Shown piece by piece: positions 1-8,912 of a stretch of 64,000 bases of DNA. The stretch comes from Gammaproteobacteria bacterium (GTDB taxonomy: Bacteria > Pseudomonadota > Gammaproteobacteria > Pseudomonadales > Pseudohongiellaceae), in contig JAQWPL010000029.1 of the NCBI GenBank assembly GCA_029245395.1, positions 186,001 to 250,000 of the forward strand. The letters are read 5' to 3'. The notes under the pieces are model-generated. The model was not told the origin of the DNA. It was given only the letters and a program-made list of their open reading frames with translations, and did not search any database. How positions within the stretch are numbered: position 1 is the stretch's first letter; each line of letters begins with the position of its first letter. The position numbers and the translations under genes were made by a program.

Positions 1-1763
1 ATAGCCAGGTCTTCATTAAGGAAGGTATAGTCGCCAGTGATCAGCTCAACAATACTTCGGTCTGCACTGAATATACTACCGGCAAACAATTTGATTTCTT
101 CTCGAAAGGCTTCCAGTAAAGCCGGGTTATATTCTGGAAAAATCTCTCTATCAGGGTCCACATTATCCAGGTCACGCAGACGCAGCCACTGAAACACAAA
201 ATTTTCTACCATGGATTCCGCCCGGGGATCTTGTAGCATGCGTTCTACTTGTGCTTCCAGCATCCCATCATCACCAAGCTCACCCCGTGCCGCCAGATCA
301 ATCAACTCCTGGTCAGGTGAAGAACTCCAAAGGAAAAAAGCCAATCGTGAAGCTAACTCCAGGTCACTGATAGCAATCACTTGGCCTGGCCTGGCATCAG
401 CAGGTGGCACTTCAGCCCTGAACAAAAATTTTGGGCTGGTAAAAATTGTCATCATGCCGTTCTTGATTCCGTCATCAAAACTGCCTTGTTCCTGGCCGGC
501 GGCAAAAAATCTCAGCGGGGCTTCAAGATCGTCATTCGTCACAGGACGCCGAAATGCCTGTTTGGCCAAATTGGCATAAATTCGCCGGGCACAATCCAAC
601 TCTTCATTACTCGTAGTGGGTTCACAAATAATTACTTTACGGCGACTCGGAGTATCAATGACTCCTGTAGTTTCAATGGGGCCTTTTATTTCAAGGCCGC
701 GGGCCCTTGCAATCCTGCCCATGCCCCGATTTCCGCCCACGTTATGAAGGAACTCATCAGACTCAACGAAACTTCTGGCAATAAAGGCCACACCAATTTT
801 ATGGGGCCCGGAAGTCAGCGGGATGCGAATATCGCTGAAGCGGCCATTAATTTCTGCAACCGCTGGCGCCTGCACTTGATCCAGCATGCGCAGATCTTCA
901 CCGCCACCAATATCCCGCTCAAAAACCTTCACGCCATCAACAGTGATGACAACACCATGGTTGTACTCCATGCCCAACGTGTAACCGGCGCCAGCCATGC
1001 CCAGAATGCTGATGGCGTACTCGCCATCAACCGGGAAAATATGTTCCGCCAGGACACCGCCACGAGTCCCTAAAGGCAAACCATGAACGTGAACGCCCTG
1101 GTTTGAGGAATCCATGCGGTAAACCACACTTTCATTCCTGGGGGATGGACTGCCAACAGCCTGTTCACTGACAACTCGAGCTGCGGCTATATATTGATCC
1201 AGAAAGGACGGCGAGACTTTGAGGACACTGGCAATATTGTCAAAGCCGTCACTGTTATCGTCCTTGGGTAAAGCCAGCTCAGTATCAAGTTTCACCCCGG
1301 TTATGTCATATATCGCATTCCCGTATTCAGTGCGGTTCAACCTGTGCAGCCCAATCCGTCCGGGATTGGATTCCATGGCGGCATGGGTATCCAGCACATT
1401 TTCTATACTTGCTACCAGCTCCCAGCGTTCATCATCTGTGGGCTGATCCTGGTTTGGGGGAGGCATCACATTGTTACGAATTTTTCGCAATGCCATCTCA
1501 AAGGTGGCGCCTTCTTCACTCACGGCATCCGGTGATAAGAGAGTAAAATCTACCCCGCCTGCATAATCATCAAAATTGTGGCAACCCGTGCAATAAGTTT
1601 CCAGGGTTGTCCAGCTGTCCTCAAGATTATCAAGCGCTGACAAGTACGCCCTGGATTCAGCAGAAAACCCCCGGGTTGTTATGCCAGTCAGTATTGCCAT
1701 CAATAAAGCGGCAAAAATTAACCTCTTGCTTTGGACCTTCCAGTTATATCTAGTGCTATTCAT
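1..1763 (-). CDS. DUF1592-type (planctomycete-like) secreted cytochrome, partial
   Basis: The reverse strand is open from an ATG at 1763 to the window edge, so the C-terminus is missing. Residues 1-35 form an exported signal or anchor. A single c-type haem motif CTGCH lies at residues 58-62. It is followed by MPPPNQ, typical of the PSD1 cytochrome part of this family. A DUF1587-like segment (LHRLNRTEYGNAIYDITG) comes next, then a carbohydrate-binding-like stretch. The DUF1592 domain follows, with the strings LASRLAFFLWSSSPDQELI and ENFVFQWLRLRDLD. The DUF1588/DUF1585 end would lie beyond position 1. The family is periplasmic and of unknown reaction; it is often linked to polymer degradation in marine bacteria and planctomycetes. 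Domain calls are by recognition of conserved strings. Confidence 0.82.
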   Translation of the reverse strand, partial: MNSTRYNWKVQSKRLIFAALLMAILTGITTRGFSAESRAYLSALDNLEDSWTTLETYCTGCHNFDDYAGGVDFTLLSPDAVSEEGATFEMALRKIRNNVMPPPNQDQPTDDERWELVASIENVLDTHAAMESNPGRIGLHRLNRTEYGNAIYDITGVKLDTELALPKDDNSDGFDNIASVLKVSPSFLDQYIAAARVVSEQAVGSPSPRNESVVYRMDSSNQGVHVHGLPLGTRGGVLAEHIFPVDGEYAISILGMAGAGYTLGMEYNHGVVITVDGVKVFERDIGGGEDLRMLDQVQAPAVAEINGRFSDIRIPLTSGPHKIGVAFIARSFVESDEFLHNVGGNRGMGRIARARGLEIKGPIETTGVIDTPSRRKVIICEPTTSNEELDCARRIYANLAKQAFRRPVTNDDLEAPLRFFAAGQEQGSFDDGIKNGMMTIFTSPKFLFRAEVPPADARPGQVIAISDLELASRLAFFLWSSSPDQELIDLAARGELGDDGMLEAQVERMLQDPRAESMVENFVFQWLRLRDLDNVDPDREIFPEYNPALLEAFREEIKLFAGSIFSADRSIVELITGDYTFLNEDLA

Positions 1764-1798
1764 TATTTTTATATCAGCCTGAAATTTGTTGCTATGCA

Positions 1799-2749
1799 TT
1801 AAATGATGCCGGGTATTGCCCGACCCGGTACGTGGTACCAGATACCCCGGTAAAGCAGTTCAGTGAACAAATCAGAATTCCCGTAAATGCCGTCATACTC
1901 TGCCATAGGTTCGGTTGCCATGAATTGCTCCAGACTACGTCCGGTTCTGTAGGCATTCGCCACCTGTTCATAGGCGTGATCAAGCATTTGTTGTTGTACT
2001 TCCAATGCAGCACGTCGCTGCACTGCTCCAACAGCAGGAATTATCAATGTCTCTTCATCTGCCATTGCCAGTAATTCAGTTGTGCAATCCTGGGCACCAC
2101 CAATCCAGCCACCCGTAATGTAATCCAGCTTTGGGTAAGACCCCACGGTCAACATATCTCCGGCAATAAGGATGTTAGCTTCCCTGAAATGGATATAAAT
2201 ATCGCCATCAGTATGGAACTGGCTGATGCGACCAAAATCAACAGTCTCATCGTCCAGGCTGAGCGAGCCGGTATCGTAAAAAGTGTGGTTTGCCTGTGTA
2301 TCCAGTGGCATAGGGTGATATTGCCGATCTTCCCAGTTCACATAAAAATCATTGTTTTGCCAGAGCCGGGTATTTTCATGGGCTATGATCGTTCTGCCCT
2401 TTGGTCCCAGCTGGTAATTTAACCCACAATGTTCAGGGCGCCAGTTGGTATTGAAAAGAGTCGCAATTGGTTTTCCCTCGGCCAGGTTATTGATTTTCTG
2501 CATGAGCTCTCCGGAATCAGCTTCCTGCCCACCATCTACCACCAACACTGACTCTGATCCCAACGCAACAACTACATTGCAATTAGCATTGGAAATCAGA
2601 AAAAGAGTGTTTCTAAGTGGGGTAACTGAAAATCCTGACTGTGCCTGTAACTGCCAAGGTAGAGCAAGGGCCAGACCCCCCATAAAAGAATTGCCAAGGA
2701 ATCGGCGTCTAGGCGAGGAAGGAATCTGTATTGGCAGTTTTCTGGTCAT
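1799..2749 (-). CDS. Tat-exported metallo-beta-lactamase-fold protein with degenerate metal site
   Basis: The ORF is open from 2818, but the ATG at 2749 puts a twin-arginine signal (SPRRRFLGNSF, then a hydrophobic run and AQA-type cleavage) at the N-terminus, with GAGGG upstream; I therefore prefer that start (316 residues). The fold signals of the metallo-beta-lactamase superfamily are present: VLVVDGG, then TNWRPEH, HTDGD and LIAGDM. In the usual THxHxDH motif, the first two His and the Asp are replaced by Asn, Arg and Glu; only the final His remains. The late GHG motif reads AVG. A dinuclear zinc site therefore looks incomplete, and the protein may use another metal arrangement or be inactive. 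It is probably periplasmic. It lies just upstream of the DUF1592 cytochrome on the same strand and may be co-transcribed with it. Confidence 0.8.
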   Translation of the reverse strand: MTRKLPIQIPSSPRRRFLGNSFMGGLALALPWQLQAQSGFSVTPLRNTLFLISNANCNVVVALGSESVLVVDGGQEADSGELMQKINNLAEGKPIATLFNTNWRPEHCGLNYQLGPKGRTIIAHENTRLWQNNDFYVNWEDRQYHPMPLDTQANHTFYDTGSLSLDDETVDFGRISQFHTDGDIYIHFREANILIAGDMLTVGSYPKLDYITGGWIGGAQDCTTELLAMADEETLIIPAVGAVQRRAALEVQQQMLDHAYEQVANAYRTGRSLEQFMATEPMAEYDGIYGNSDLFTELLYRGIWYHVPGRAIPGII

Positions 2750-2982
2750 AATTTTTAACACCCTCGGTGGTTTCGCCTGCATGTTCCTGATTATCAATTT
2801 CCAGGAAATTACCGCCATAGATGTCAGACAGTGGGCTAAAGCAAGAAACTCATATAAATACCCTAAACATCATTAAGGGGATAGCAAGGATAAAGAGGGG
2901 AGGTGTCATTTTCAAGCATTAAGCTGATTCCTGCCAAACCAGCGTAAAACCGGGGAAAAATCGCTTGGAAAGTGAGAAATTT

Positions 2983-3732
2983 TTACAATTCTGAGAAATC
3001 TGGAGGACTTAATCCTCGTTCCTGGAGATGTTGATCATAAATCTGTTCACTGCAGGAATATTCCATAATGGGTGTGTCAGGTGAGAATCGTAAAGTGCCA
3101 ACAATTCTGACAGGCTCTGTATACAGTTGGGAATCTGTTAAAAACATTTCATTGGTCATGTATTTTACTTCTTCGCCGGCATCATTGGTGGCGCTGACCA
3201 TATTCCAACGTTCCACTATTGTGGCATCATCCGTATTAGGTACACGACGCATATAGGGATATTCACGTAAAAAGCTGGTCTCGATAACCAGTGTATCACC
3301 TTCAAAATGCCCGACAGAATATCCCATGCGGGTATTTAAAATTGGCTCAGGACGGGGGTGTCCCTCCAGATAAATTTTCCGATACTGGAAATAGCCTTCC
3401 CATAACATATTAATAAAGCCTTCGGTCTGGACAATTTCCACCGGAAAAGGTGCACCCCAAACGCTGCGAGGCAGACCTGGCTTGACGCAGAACCCCCCTG
3501 GCGCATCACTGAGTTCAAAACTGGCCGCATACTCATCAGCCAACTGTTGCGCAGCTTCATTAAAAGGCAGCTCCCTGGAACCAGGCTGAAGACGAGGCGC
3601 ATTGGGATCGAAACTGGCAGGAAACCATAGACCGCCAAAATCGGGCTGCGCAGATACCTGAGAAACAACACCAAAAGAAGTAATACCAATAAATGATACC
3701 AGGCATACATTCATCAAGAATTTTTTAGTCAT
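2983..3732 (-). CDS. Secreted protein of unknown function
   Basis: A start at 3732 gives MTKKFLMN followed by a hydrophobic segment and a VSAQ-type cleavage site, so the 249-residue product is probably exported by Sec; an upstream ATG at 3756 only lengthens the signal. The mature part begins with PDFGGLW, which resembles the DFSGVW opening of many exported gammaproteobacterial and acidobacterial proteins of unknown role. It later has GYSVGHFEGDTLVIET, again typical of that group. I recognise no catalytic motif. Two cysteines (around FCVKPG and EYSCSEQ) could form a disulphide. It is followed downstream by its own intergenic gap and is probably monocistronic. Confidence 0.7.
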   Translation of the reverse strand: MTKKFLMNVCLVSFIGITSFGVVSQVSAQPDFGGLWFPASFDPNAPRLQPGSRELPFNEAAQQLADEYAASFELSDAPGGFCVKPGLPRSVWGAPFPVEIVQTEGFINMLWEGYFQYRKIYLEGHPRPEPILNTRMGYSVGHFEGDTLVIETSFLREYPYMRRVPNTDDATIVERWNMVSATNDAGEEVKYMTNEMFLTDSQLYTEPVRIVGTLRFSPDTPIMEYSCSEQIYDQHLQERGLSPPDFSEL

Positions 3733-3816
3733 GGACAATCCTGTTTCGAGTTTCAAAATTTACTGTCTTCTGCCAGAGCAAATTTAGCATACTAAGCCCC
3801 GTGCGCTCTTACAAAA

Positions 3817-4089
3817 TCACGCAGTTGCCAGCGTGTAACCACCAATAATAATAAAACCTGTTCCTGCGATGTAGTGCAGGTATTTTTCATTGATGAAATC
3901 TGAAAGCAAACTCCCTGCCAGCACACCCAGGGCAGACGCCAGGATCAGAGCGAGGGAAGCGGCAACAAATACAGTCACTTTGCTGACCTCACTGTCGGCA
4001 GCAAACAACATGGTGGCAAGCTGGGTTTTGTCCCCTAACTCCGCTATGAAAACAGTAGCCAACACTGTCGAGAAAATTTTCCATTCCAT
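3817..4089 (-). CDS. Half-size TMEM165/GDT1 (UPF0016) family cation exporter
   Basis: This 90-residue membrane protein has three hydrophobic segments. It carries the family hallmark E-L-G-D-K-T near residues 17-22 (FIAELGDKTQLATM). GDT1/MneA-type proteins export Mn2+ or Ca2+ across membranes, usually as about 190 residues with two copies of the motif. Here only one copy is present, so the active form is expected to be a homodimer or a heterodimer with another half-size protein not seen in this window. An intrinsic terminator lies just upstream, isolating it from the methyltransferase gene, so it should have its own promoter in 4090-4118 or within the hairpin region. Confidence 0.82.
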   Translation of the reverse strand: MEWKIFSTVLATVFIAELGDKTQLATMLFAADSEVSKVTVFVAASLALILASALGVLAGSLLSDFINEKYLHYIAGTGFIIIGGYTLATA

Positions 4090-4118
4090 AATTTGATCTC
4101 CAGGCTTTCACTTTTCAA

Positions 4119-4151
4119 TTAAAAAAACCGGAAAATTTTCCGGCTTTTTTA
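4119..4151. terminator. Bidirectional intrinsic terminator
   Basis: A perfect 8-bp inverted repeat, ccggaaaa at 4128-4135 and ttttccgg at 4136-4143, is flanked by an A-run on one side and a T-run on the other. Read on the minus strand it gives a GC-capped hairpin followed by a run of Ts, 44 bases beyond the stop of the methyltransferase gene at 4195. Confidence 0.75.
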
Positions 4152-4194
4152 TTCTATCTTTGTCTGCAATACAACGATCGCAGTAGTTGCTCTT

Positions 4195-4914
4195 TTAAAT
4201 CGGCTTCCTGGCGACGATCAGGAAACGGTCAACATCACGTCCATACACCGGATCAGTGATCGTGTGCTCATGATCATCCGCATTGGTTCGCAACAAATCC
4301 GAATCTACCACGATTTCCAGTCCCGCCGCTTCAATCCAGCTTTCGGCATCGGTTTTTAACATCCTGTGCATCATGCCATTTTCCTTACCTGGCAGGCCGA
4401 TGTGATCAATCACCGCCACCATGCCACCGGGTTTCAGCACATTATAAATGTCCTGAAAATAAGGTGCAGCACGTTCAGCATTGGAATGATGTATGTTTAG
4501 AGCAGTGATGGCACGGTCAATGGAATTGGCATGATAATCACCCACGTTTTCAAAGAGGGCTTCTGTATTGCCGAGGCTGCTTGCTAATGCCCGTGGCGCA
4601 TCGCCGTTCTCGCGCTGCAAAGCGCGGGGACCAAATTGAGCTATCACCTGCCCTTCAGAACCAACGGCTGCTGACAACACACGAGTGTACCAGCCACCGC
4701 CAGCGCCTATATCCATGACAGTCATACCGGCATCAACACCCAAGGTATTCATAACCTGGTAAGGACGACGGGAACCATCTCTAATGCTGTCTGCTTCTGG
4801 CCTGTCGTCAGACATCAACTTGTCCATAAAATCTGGCGCCATCTCGGCGGAAGCTCCAAAGGACGCAAAAACAACACAGGCACTGAAAAATACTTTTTTA
4901 ACTAATGAAATCAT
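4195..4914 (-). CDS. Exported class I SAM methyltransferase-like protein (paralogue 1)
   Basis: With the ATG at 4914 the product is 239 residues and starts with a Sec signal (ISLVKKVFF... ending near ASA). The mature part holds a Rossmann-type methyltransferase core: motif I is VMDIGAGGGWYT, an acidic position lies after the second strand, and LKPGGMVAVIDH matches the post-core strand. It is very similar to the next gene upstream; both share DKL..D.RP.AD, RDG.RRP and TRVLSAAVGS. SAM is not normally available in the periplasm, so either the signal serves as an anchor or the domain binds another ligand. An intrinsic terminator follows. This is probably the distal gene of a two-gene unit with the paralogue. 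Confidence 0.78.
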   Translation of the reverse strand: MISLVKKVFFSACVVFASFGASAEMAPDFMDKLMSDDRPEADSIRDGSRRPYQVMNTLGVDAGMTVMDIGAGGGWYTRVLSAAVGSEGQVIAQFGPRALQRENGDAPRALASSLGNTEALFENVGDYHANSIDRAITALNIHHSNAERAAPYFQDIYNVLKPGGMVAVIDHIGLPGKENGMMHRMLKTDAESWIEAAGLEIVVDSDLLRTNADDHEHTITDPVYGRDVDRFLIVARKPI

Positions 4915-4938
4915 TATTTCCTCTTTCATTTCTTCGTG

Positions 4939-4971
4939 AATAAATCGTCAATAAATCGTCAATAAATTGTC
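4939..4971. repeat. Three tandem 11-bp units
   Basis: The unit aataaatcgtc occurs at 4939-4949 and 4950-4960, then once with a single change (aataaattgtc) at 4961-4971. It lies between the two paralogous methyltransferase-like genes. It may be simple replication slippage; no regulator site is recognised. Confidence 0.85.
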
Positions 4972-4987
4972 TATAGATGAATCAAGG

Positions 4988-5701
4988 TTATTTGGAAAAA
5001 ACCAGGATGAAGCGATCGGTATTTCTCCCAAGCAGGGGTGAAAACACCATCTGGGAATGATCGTCTGCATTGGTGTGAAGCAAATCAGATTCCATCTCCA
5101 GCTCAAGACCAGCAGCTTGTGCCATGGTGAGGACATCCTGTTTAGCTATCCTATGCACGCTTGAATTGTCTGCTCCCGGGTTGCCTTCATGATCAATGAT
5201 GATGATTTTGCCACCAGGCTTGACCACCCTGGCCATGCTTTGCAAATAAACCACTCCAGATTCCATATTGGCATGATGAATTTCAAGCGCGGCAATCGCT
5301 ACATCCGCATTACTGGCGTCTATTTCATCCAGTGCATCAAAGGATATATCCACATTACCCAATTCTGCTGCCATGTCTCTGGCGGCTTGGCCATTTTCCC
5401 GTTCAAGTGCGCGAGGACCTACATTTGAAATAACCCGGCCGCTTGAGCCAACTGCAGCAGAAAGCACACGTGTATACCAGCCTCCCCCGGCTTGTACGTC
5501 AACGATTGCCATGCCTTCATCAATACCAAGCAGGTTAATTGCCTGAATGGGTCGTCTTGTTCCATCTCTGGCCTTGTCAGCTGCCGGACGTGAATCTGCC
5601 TGCAGCTTGTCTATAAAGTCTGCTGCCGGCTGGGCAATGGCCAGGCTGGAAGTTAACACCAGGGAAAGAACGAAAGTAATTTGAGCGAATAGTGGTTTCA
5701 T
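4988..5701 (-). CDS. Exported class I SAM methyltransferase-like protein (paralogue 2)
   Basis: This 237-residue paralogue of the downstream gene has a clear Sec signal (TFVLSLVLTSSLAIAQ). Its methyltransferase motif I reads IVDVQAGGGWYT, so the second glycine of the usual DxGxGxG pattern has become Gln. The post-core strand VKPGGKIIIIDH is kept. The C-terminal half, including SDLLHTNADDH, parallels SDLLRTNADDH in paralogue 1, which points to a recent tandem duplication. It is the first gene of the pair; the 181-bp gap upstream (5702-5882) should hold the promoter. Substrate and location of activity are unknown. Confidence 0.78.
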   Translation of the reverse strand: MKPLFAQITFVLSLVLTSSLAIAQPAADFIDKLQADSRPAADKARDGTRRPIQAINLLGIDEGMAIVDVQAGGGWYTRVLSAAVGSSGRVISNVGPRALERENGQAARDMAAELGNVDISFDALDEIDASNADVAIAALEIHHANMESGVVYLQSMARVVKPGGKIIIIDHEGNPGADNSSVHRIAKQDVLTMAQAAGLELEMESDLLHTNADDHSQMVFSPLLGRNTDRFILVFSK

Positions 5702-5882
5702 GACTGAATCCCTTTAATTATTAGACTTTATTTGTCTTTTTGCTTTATATACCAAAAAGCGGGAAACGAAAGTAAACCACCTGATACCAGGAATCAAGGT
5801 AATCCGGGGGAGGTGCAGATAAATCCACAATTCCTTCAAAAATGCCCGCTTTCAAGCATACCGTGGAGAAGCCCCCGGATAA

Positions 5883-7574
5883 CTACTCCTGCATATGGTG
5901 CTTTTTGTCCACTGGTTTCATGGAAGCGTTGGCGATAAGGCCAATTAGCAGCAGGACAGCCATCAAGTACATAGTATTGTTATAAAGACTGGAGGTTGGA
6001 TCCACTGTGCCGGGCGGGGCTATTTCCATCAAACTGGCGATAGTAACGGTTTGTGCTGCAACAAGCTGGTCCAGCTGGTCAATTCCAGCCCCAAACCTGG
6101 CCTGGAATGCAGCAGGTTCCACGCGACTGACCAGGTCTTCAATCGCCCTAACTACAGCGTTCTCTCTGAGAGAAGTTATAGCAAGAGGGCCAACAACGCC
6201 TGCTGTACTCCATGCCGTTAACAAACGCCCATGAATGCCTCCCACATATTTAGTGCCGAACACATCGGCAAGATAAGCAGGAATAGTGGCAAAGCCGCCA
6301 CCATACATGGTGAAAATAATCATCGTGGCTGCATAAAAAAGAATCAGCCATACCACTGCCGGATTAGCACTAACCCTATCGGCTGCTAAAGGCACTGAGC
6401 AGTATAGGAGGATTCCCAGCGCAAAAAATATCCAGTAGGTGTTCTTGCGTCCTATATAGTCAGAAGAGCTTGCCCAAATAAATCGCCCAACCATATTGAA
6501 TACGGAGATCATGCTCACATAAGCCGCTGCAAAAGCACCATCTACGATAGTTGGTAAAGTTGTACCAAAAATCTCTCTCATCATGGTGCTGGCAACACCC
6601 AGCACGCCAATACCTGCTGAAACGTTCATGCACAGCACAATCCAGAGACGATAAAACTGCGGAGTCTTCATCGCTTCTTCTATATCCACATTGTGAGTGG
6701 TCATCATTTTCTTTGCGGAGCTATCTTCTTCAGGTGGAGACCAACCTTCCGGCAGCCAGTCATCAGCAGGAACCCTGTAGGAGAATGCAGCTATCACCAT
6801 GACTACAAAATACAGTAGCCCCAGCACGATGAAGGTTTGAGCCACTCCGGCTGATCCGGTGCCCACCACGTATACCCCTTCAGGGCCAGGAACCAACATG
6901 TTTGTCACTTCGTTGGCACCTACGACCACCACTTCCAGTTGCTCCCCGGCGCGCTCAACAAATCGGCGCCCTGCCTGAGTGATCAGGTTTACTTGATCAA
7001 CTGTCCCCAAATAATCTGGTGCTTCATAAAACAGCTGGATGAAATAACGTTTCAGTGGTGCGCCAATCATGGCACCGCCCCCAAAACCCATGATGGCCAT
7101 GCCGGTTGCCATGCCGCGCCGGTCCGGAAACCATTTAATCAGCGTGCTCACTGGGGAGACATAGCCCAGCCCGAGGCCGCAGCCACCCAACACACCGTAA
7201 CCCAAATACAACAGCCACAGCTGGTGGGTAAAAATACCTACACTGCCAACTAAATAGCCGCCGCCCCACAGTGCGGCTGCTACCGTACCAACCAAGCGCG
7301 GCCCAACCTTGTCCAGCCAATGGCCAGCAAGAGCCGCAGCAAGACCAAGGAATACAATGGCGACGGAAAATATCCACGTGACATCCTGCAGGCTCCAGTC
7401 TCCCGAGGCTGGTGTAACAACTCCGAACAGTCTGGTCAGGGGCGGGTTGTAAATACTCCAGGCATACACGGAGCCGATGCACAGGTGAATGGCAATGGAT
7501 GCAGGCGGGACTTTCCAGCGGTTAAAACCCGGCTGGGCAATAATGCGGTCCCTTAGGAGAATCTCAAACATCAC
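5883..7574 (-). CDS. OFA-family MFS transporter (oxalate/formate antiporter-like)
   Basis: This is a 563-residue membrane protein with about 12 transmembrane helices. The opening GSVYAWSIYNPPLTR is characteristic of the OFA (oxalate:formate antiporter) branch of the major facilitator superfamily, as are PDRRGMATGMAIMGFGGGA and TMYGGGFATIPAYLADVFG. Family members exchange oxalate for formate or carry other small carboxylates. Length exceeds the usual 400-450 residues because of two inserts: a soluble loop of about 55 residues after helix 6 (from YLGTVDQVN to GPEGVYVVG) and another of about 50 near the last helix (VRAIEDLVSR to VDPTSS). It is followed upstream by the Nramp-like carrier and the ThDP enzyme on the same strand. 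The substrate cannot be read from sequence. Confidence 0.85.
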   Translation of the reverse strand: MMFEILLRDRIIAQPGFNRWKVPPASIAIHLCIGSVYAWSIYNPPLTRLFGVVTPASGDWSLQDVTWIFSVAIVFLGLAAALAGHWLDKVGPRLVGTVAAALWGGGYLVGSVGIFTHQLWLLYLGYGVLGGCGLGLGYVSPVSTLIKWFPDRRGMATGMAIMGFGGGAMIGAPLKRYFIQLFYEAPDYLGTVDQVNLITQAGRRFVERAGEQLEVVVVGANEVTNMLVPGPEGVYVVGTGSAGVAQTFIVLGLLYFVVMVIAAFSYRVPADDWLPEGWSPPEEDSSAKKMMTTHNVDIEEAMKTPQFYRLWIVLCMNVSAGIGVLGVASTMMREIFGTTLPTIVDGAFAAAYVSMISVFNMVGRFIWASSSDYIGRKNTYWIFFALGILLYCSVPLAADRVSANPAVVWLILFYAATMIIFTMYGGGFATIPAYLADVFGTKYVGGIHGRLLTAWSTAGVVGPLAITSLRENAVVRAIEDLVSRVEPAAFQARFGAGIDQLDQLVAAQTVTIASLMEIAPPGTVDPTSSLYNNTMYLMAVLLLIGLIANASMKPVDKKHHMQE

Positions 7575-7643
7575 TTTCTCACTCTTTTTTTGAACTCATG
7601 AAGGAGCAGTCAGTTGGCCGCCGATATAAATACTTGAAGTTCA

Positions 7644-8912
7644 TTACATCAGGTATGTCATGTAGACAAACATCAACGCAACAACTGTAAGGATAGTAAT
7701 TGTGCTAATACTCCAGTAACGGATGAAATCACTGGGACGGTCTTTCTCAGAAATATCAGGCCCAAACATCGCCTTGTGATTGAGGAAAGAAAAGACCGGC
7801 GCCACTACAAATCCCATTGAGGTTACCCAGAAGATGAATGTGCCAAAATCATCCAGCAGGATGAACAGCACGCCCATTACCAGTAGCAGTTCTACACCGA
7901 TGAAGATGAGATATATTTTGCCGAACTTGTCTGGCTTATCCTGCGCACTGACCGGAAAAATCTCAACTAGCGCAGCCGCTGAGGAGCGTGGCATCAGATC
8001 AACCAGGGTCAATAGAGTGGAAAACATGACCGTGATTGCTGAAAGCGCAATGACGGGATAAATCCAGCTGCCTATCGTCGAGGTAAAAAGGTTTATCAAC
8101 TGGGCCGCGAAGTCAGCACCATTTGGCTCTACTTCCACGCCATTGATGTACATCACCAGTGTACCGAGCAAAACAAAGCAAATAGCGAGAAATATCGCGG
8201 TGCCATAGCCCACATGAAAATCAAAAGCTGCTTCGGCAGTTGTAACTGGTCGCTTAAGACGAATACTTTTTGCTTTCACCCATAGTGACAAGCCAACTGA
8301 GCCAGCTGTACCCGTTGGCATCCAACCGGCAACGGCAATCAGGAACAAAATAGTCGCCACTTTGTTTTCACCGGAAAGTTCAGTGCCAATATTGGCAGAC
8401 AAACTCGCCCCGCCTGTATCAATAGCACCCATCGCAACAACTGCCGCGATAACAGTGCCTATGGTAAAAAGTATTACCAGTACGCGGGTAATATCTTCAA
8501 GCACCGAGTAGCGGCCAAGGGCAAGAATAATCATACAAGACAATACCAGGCCAAATTCAACAACAAGGCTCGTTTCAATGTCAAACACGCTTCGGATGAT
8601 CGCCGCTGTCGTTACGGCCACACCGGAAATGGCAAAGGTATATTCAAACAGTTGCATCAGGAAAAAAAGCACAACAACCCATTTGCCCATCTTTGCGTAA
8701 CCATCAACGAGGGTTTCCCCGGTCGCGGCCGCATAAGTAGCGCCAAACAGGAATGTCGGATATTTCACCAGACATACCAACACGGCGTAAGCCACCATGA
8801 TTAGCCCATAAGTAGCGCCGGCTGTTGGCGAAGACACCAGGTGAGATACGCCCACCGCAACTGCAGCATAGAGCAGGCCTGGCCCTAACTTTTCTTTTAA
8901 CGTGTTAAATAT
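7644..8912 (-). CDS. Nramp-related divalent-metal-type transporter without canonical start codon
   Basis: This hydrophobic protein has about 11 helices and Nramp-like strings, GPGLLYAAVAVGVSHLVSS near the N-terminus and GWMPTGTAGSVGLSLW later. The metal-binding DPGN of helix 1 and MPH of helix 6 in true Nramp proteins are not present (VSHL and GWMPT instead). It therefore belongs to the divergent Nramp-like branch, and its substrate is uncertain. The first standard start in frame is GTG at 8855, but that would cut off the family's conserved GPGLLYAA opening. The frame stays open to a TAA at 8922-8924, with only ATC (8918) and ATA (8912) as possible starts; ATA has AAGG 8 bases upstream. I extend to 8912 for that reason. 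The start may involve a rare codon or a sequence error. Confidence 0.75.
   Translation of the reverse strand: MFNTLKEKLGPGLLYAAVAVGVSHLVSSPTAGATYGLIMVAYAVLVCLVKYPTFLFGATYAAATGETLVDGYAKMGKWVVVLFFLMQLFEYTFAISGVAVTTAAIIRSVFDIETSLVVEFGLVLSCMIILALGRYSVLEDITRVLVILFTIGTVIAAVVAMGAIDTGGASLSANIGTELSGENKVATILFLIAVAGWMPTGTAGSVGLSLWVKAKSIRLKRPVTTAEAAFDFHVGYGTAIFLAICFVLLGTLVMYINGVEVEPNGADFAAQLINLFTSTIGSWIYPVIALSAITVMFSTLLTLVDLMPRSSAAALVEIFPVSAQDKPDKFGKIYLIFIGVELLLVMGVLFILLDDFGTFIFWVTSMGFVVAPVFSFLNHKAMFGPDISEKDRPSDFIRYWSISTITILTVVALMFVYMTYLM

Noticed and set aside
4939-4971. Three 11-bp tandem units considered as an iteron or CRISPR-like array
   Set aside because: Too short, without spacers or nearby replication or cas genes; kept only as a simple repeat.
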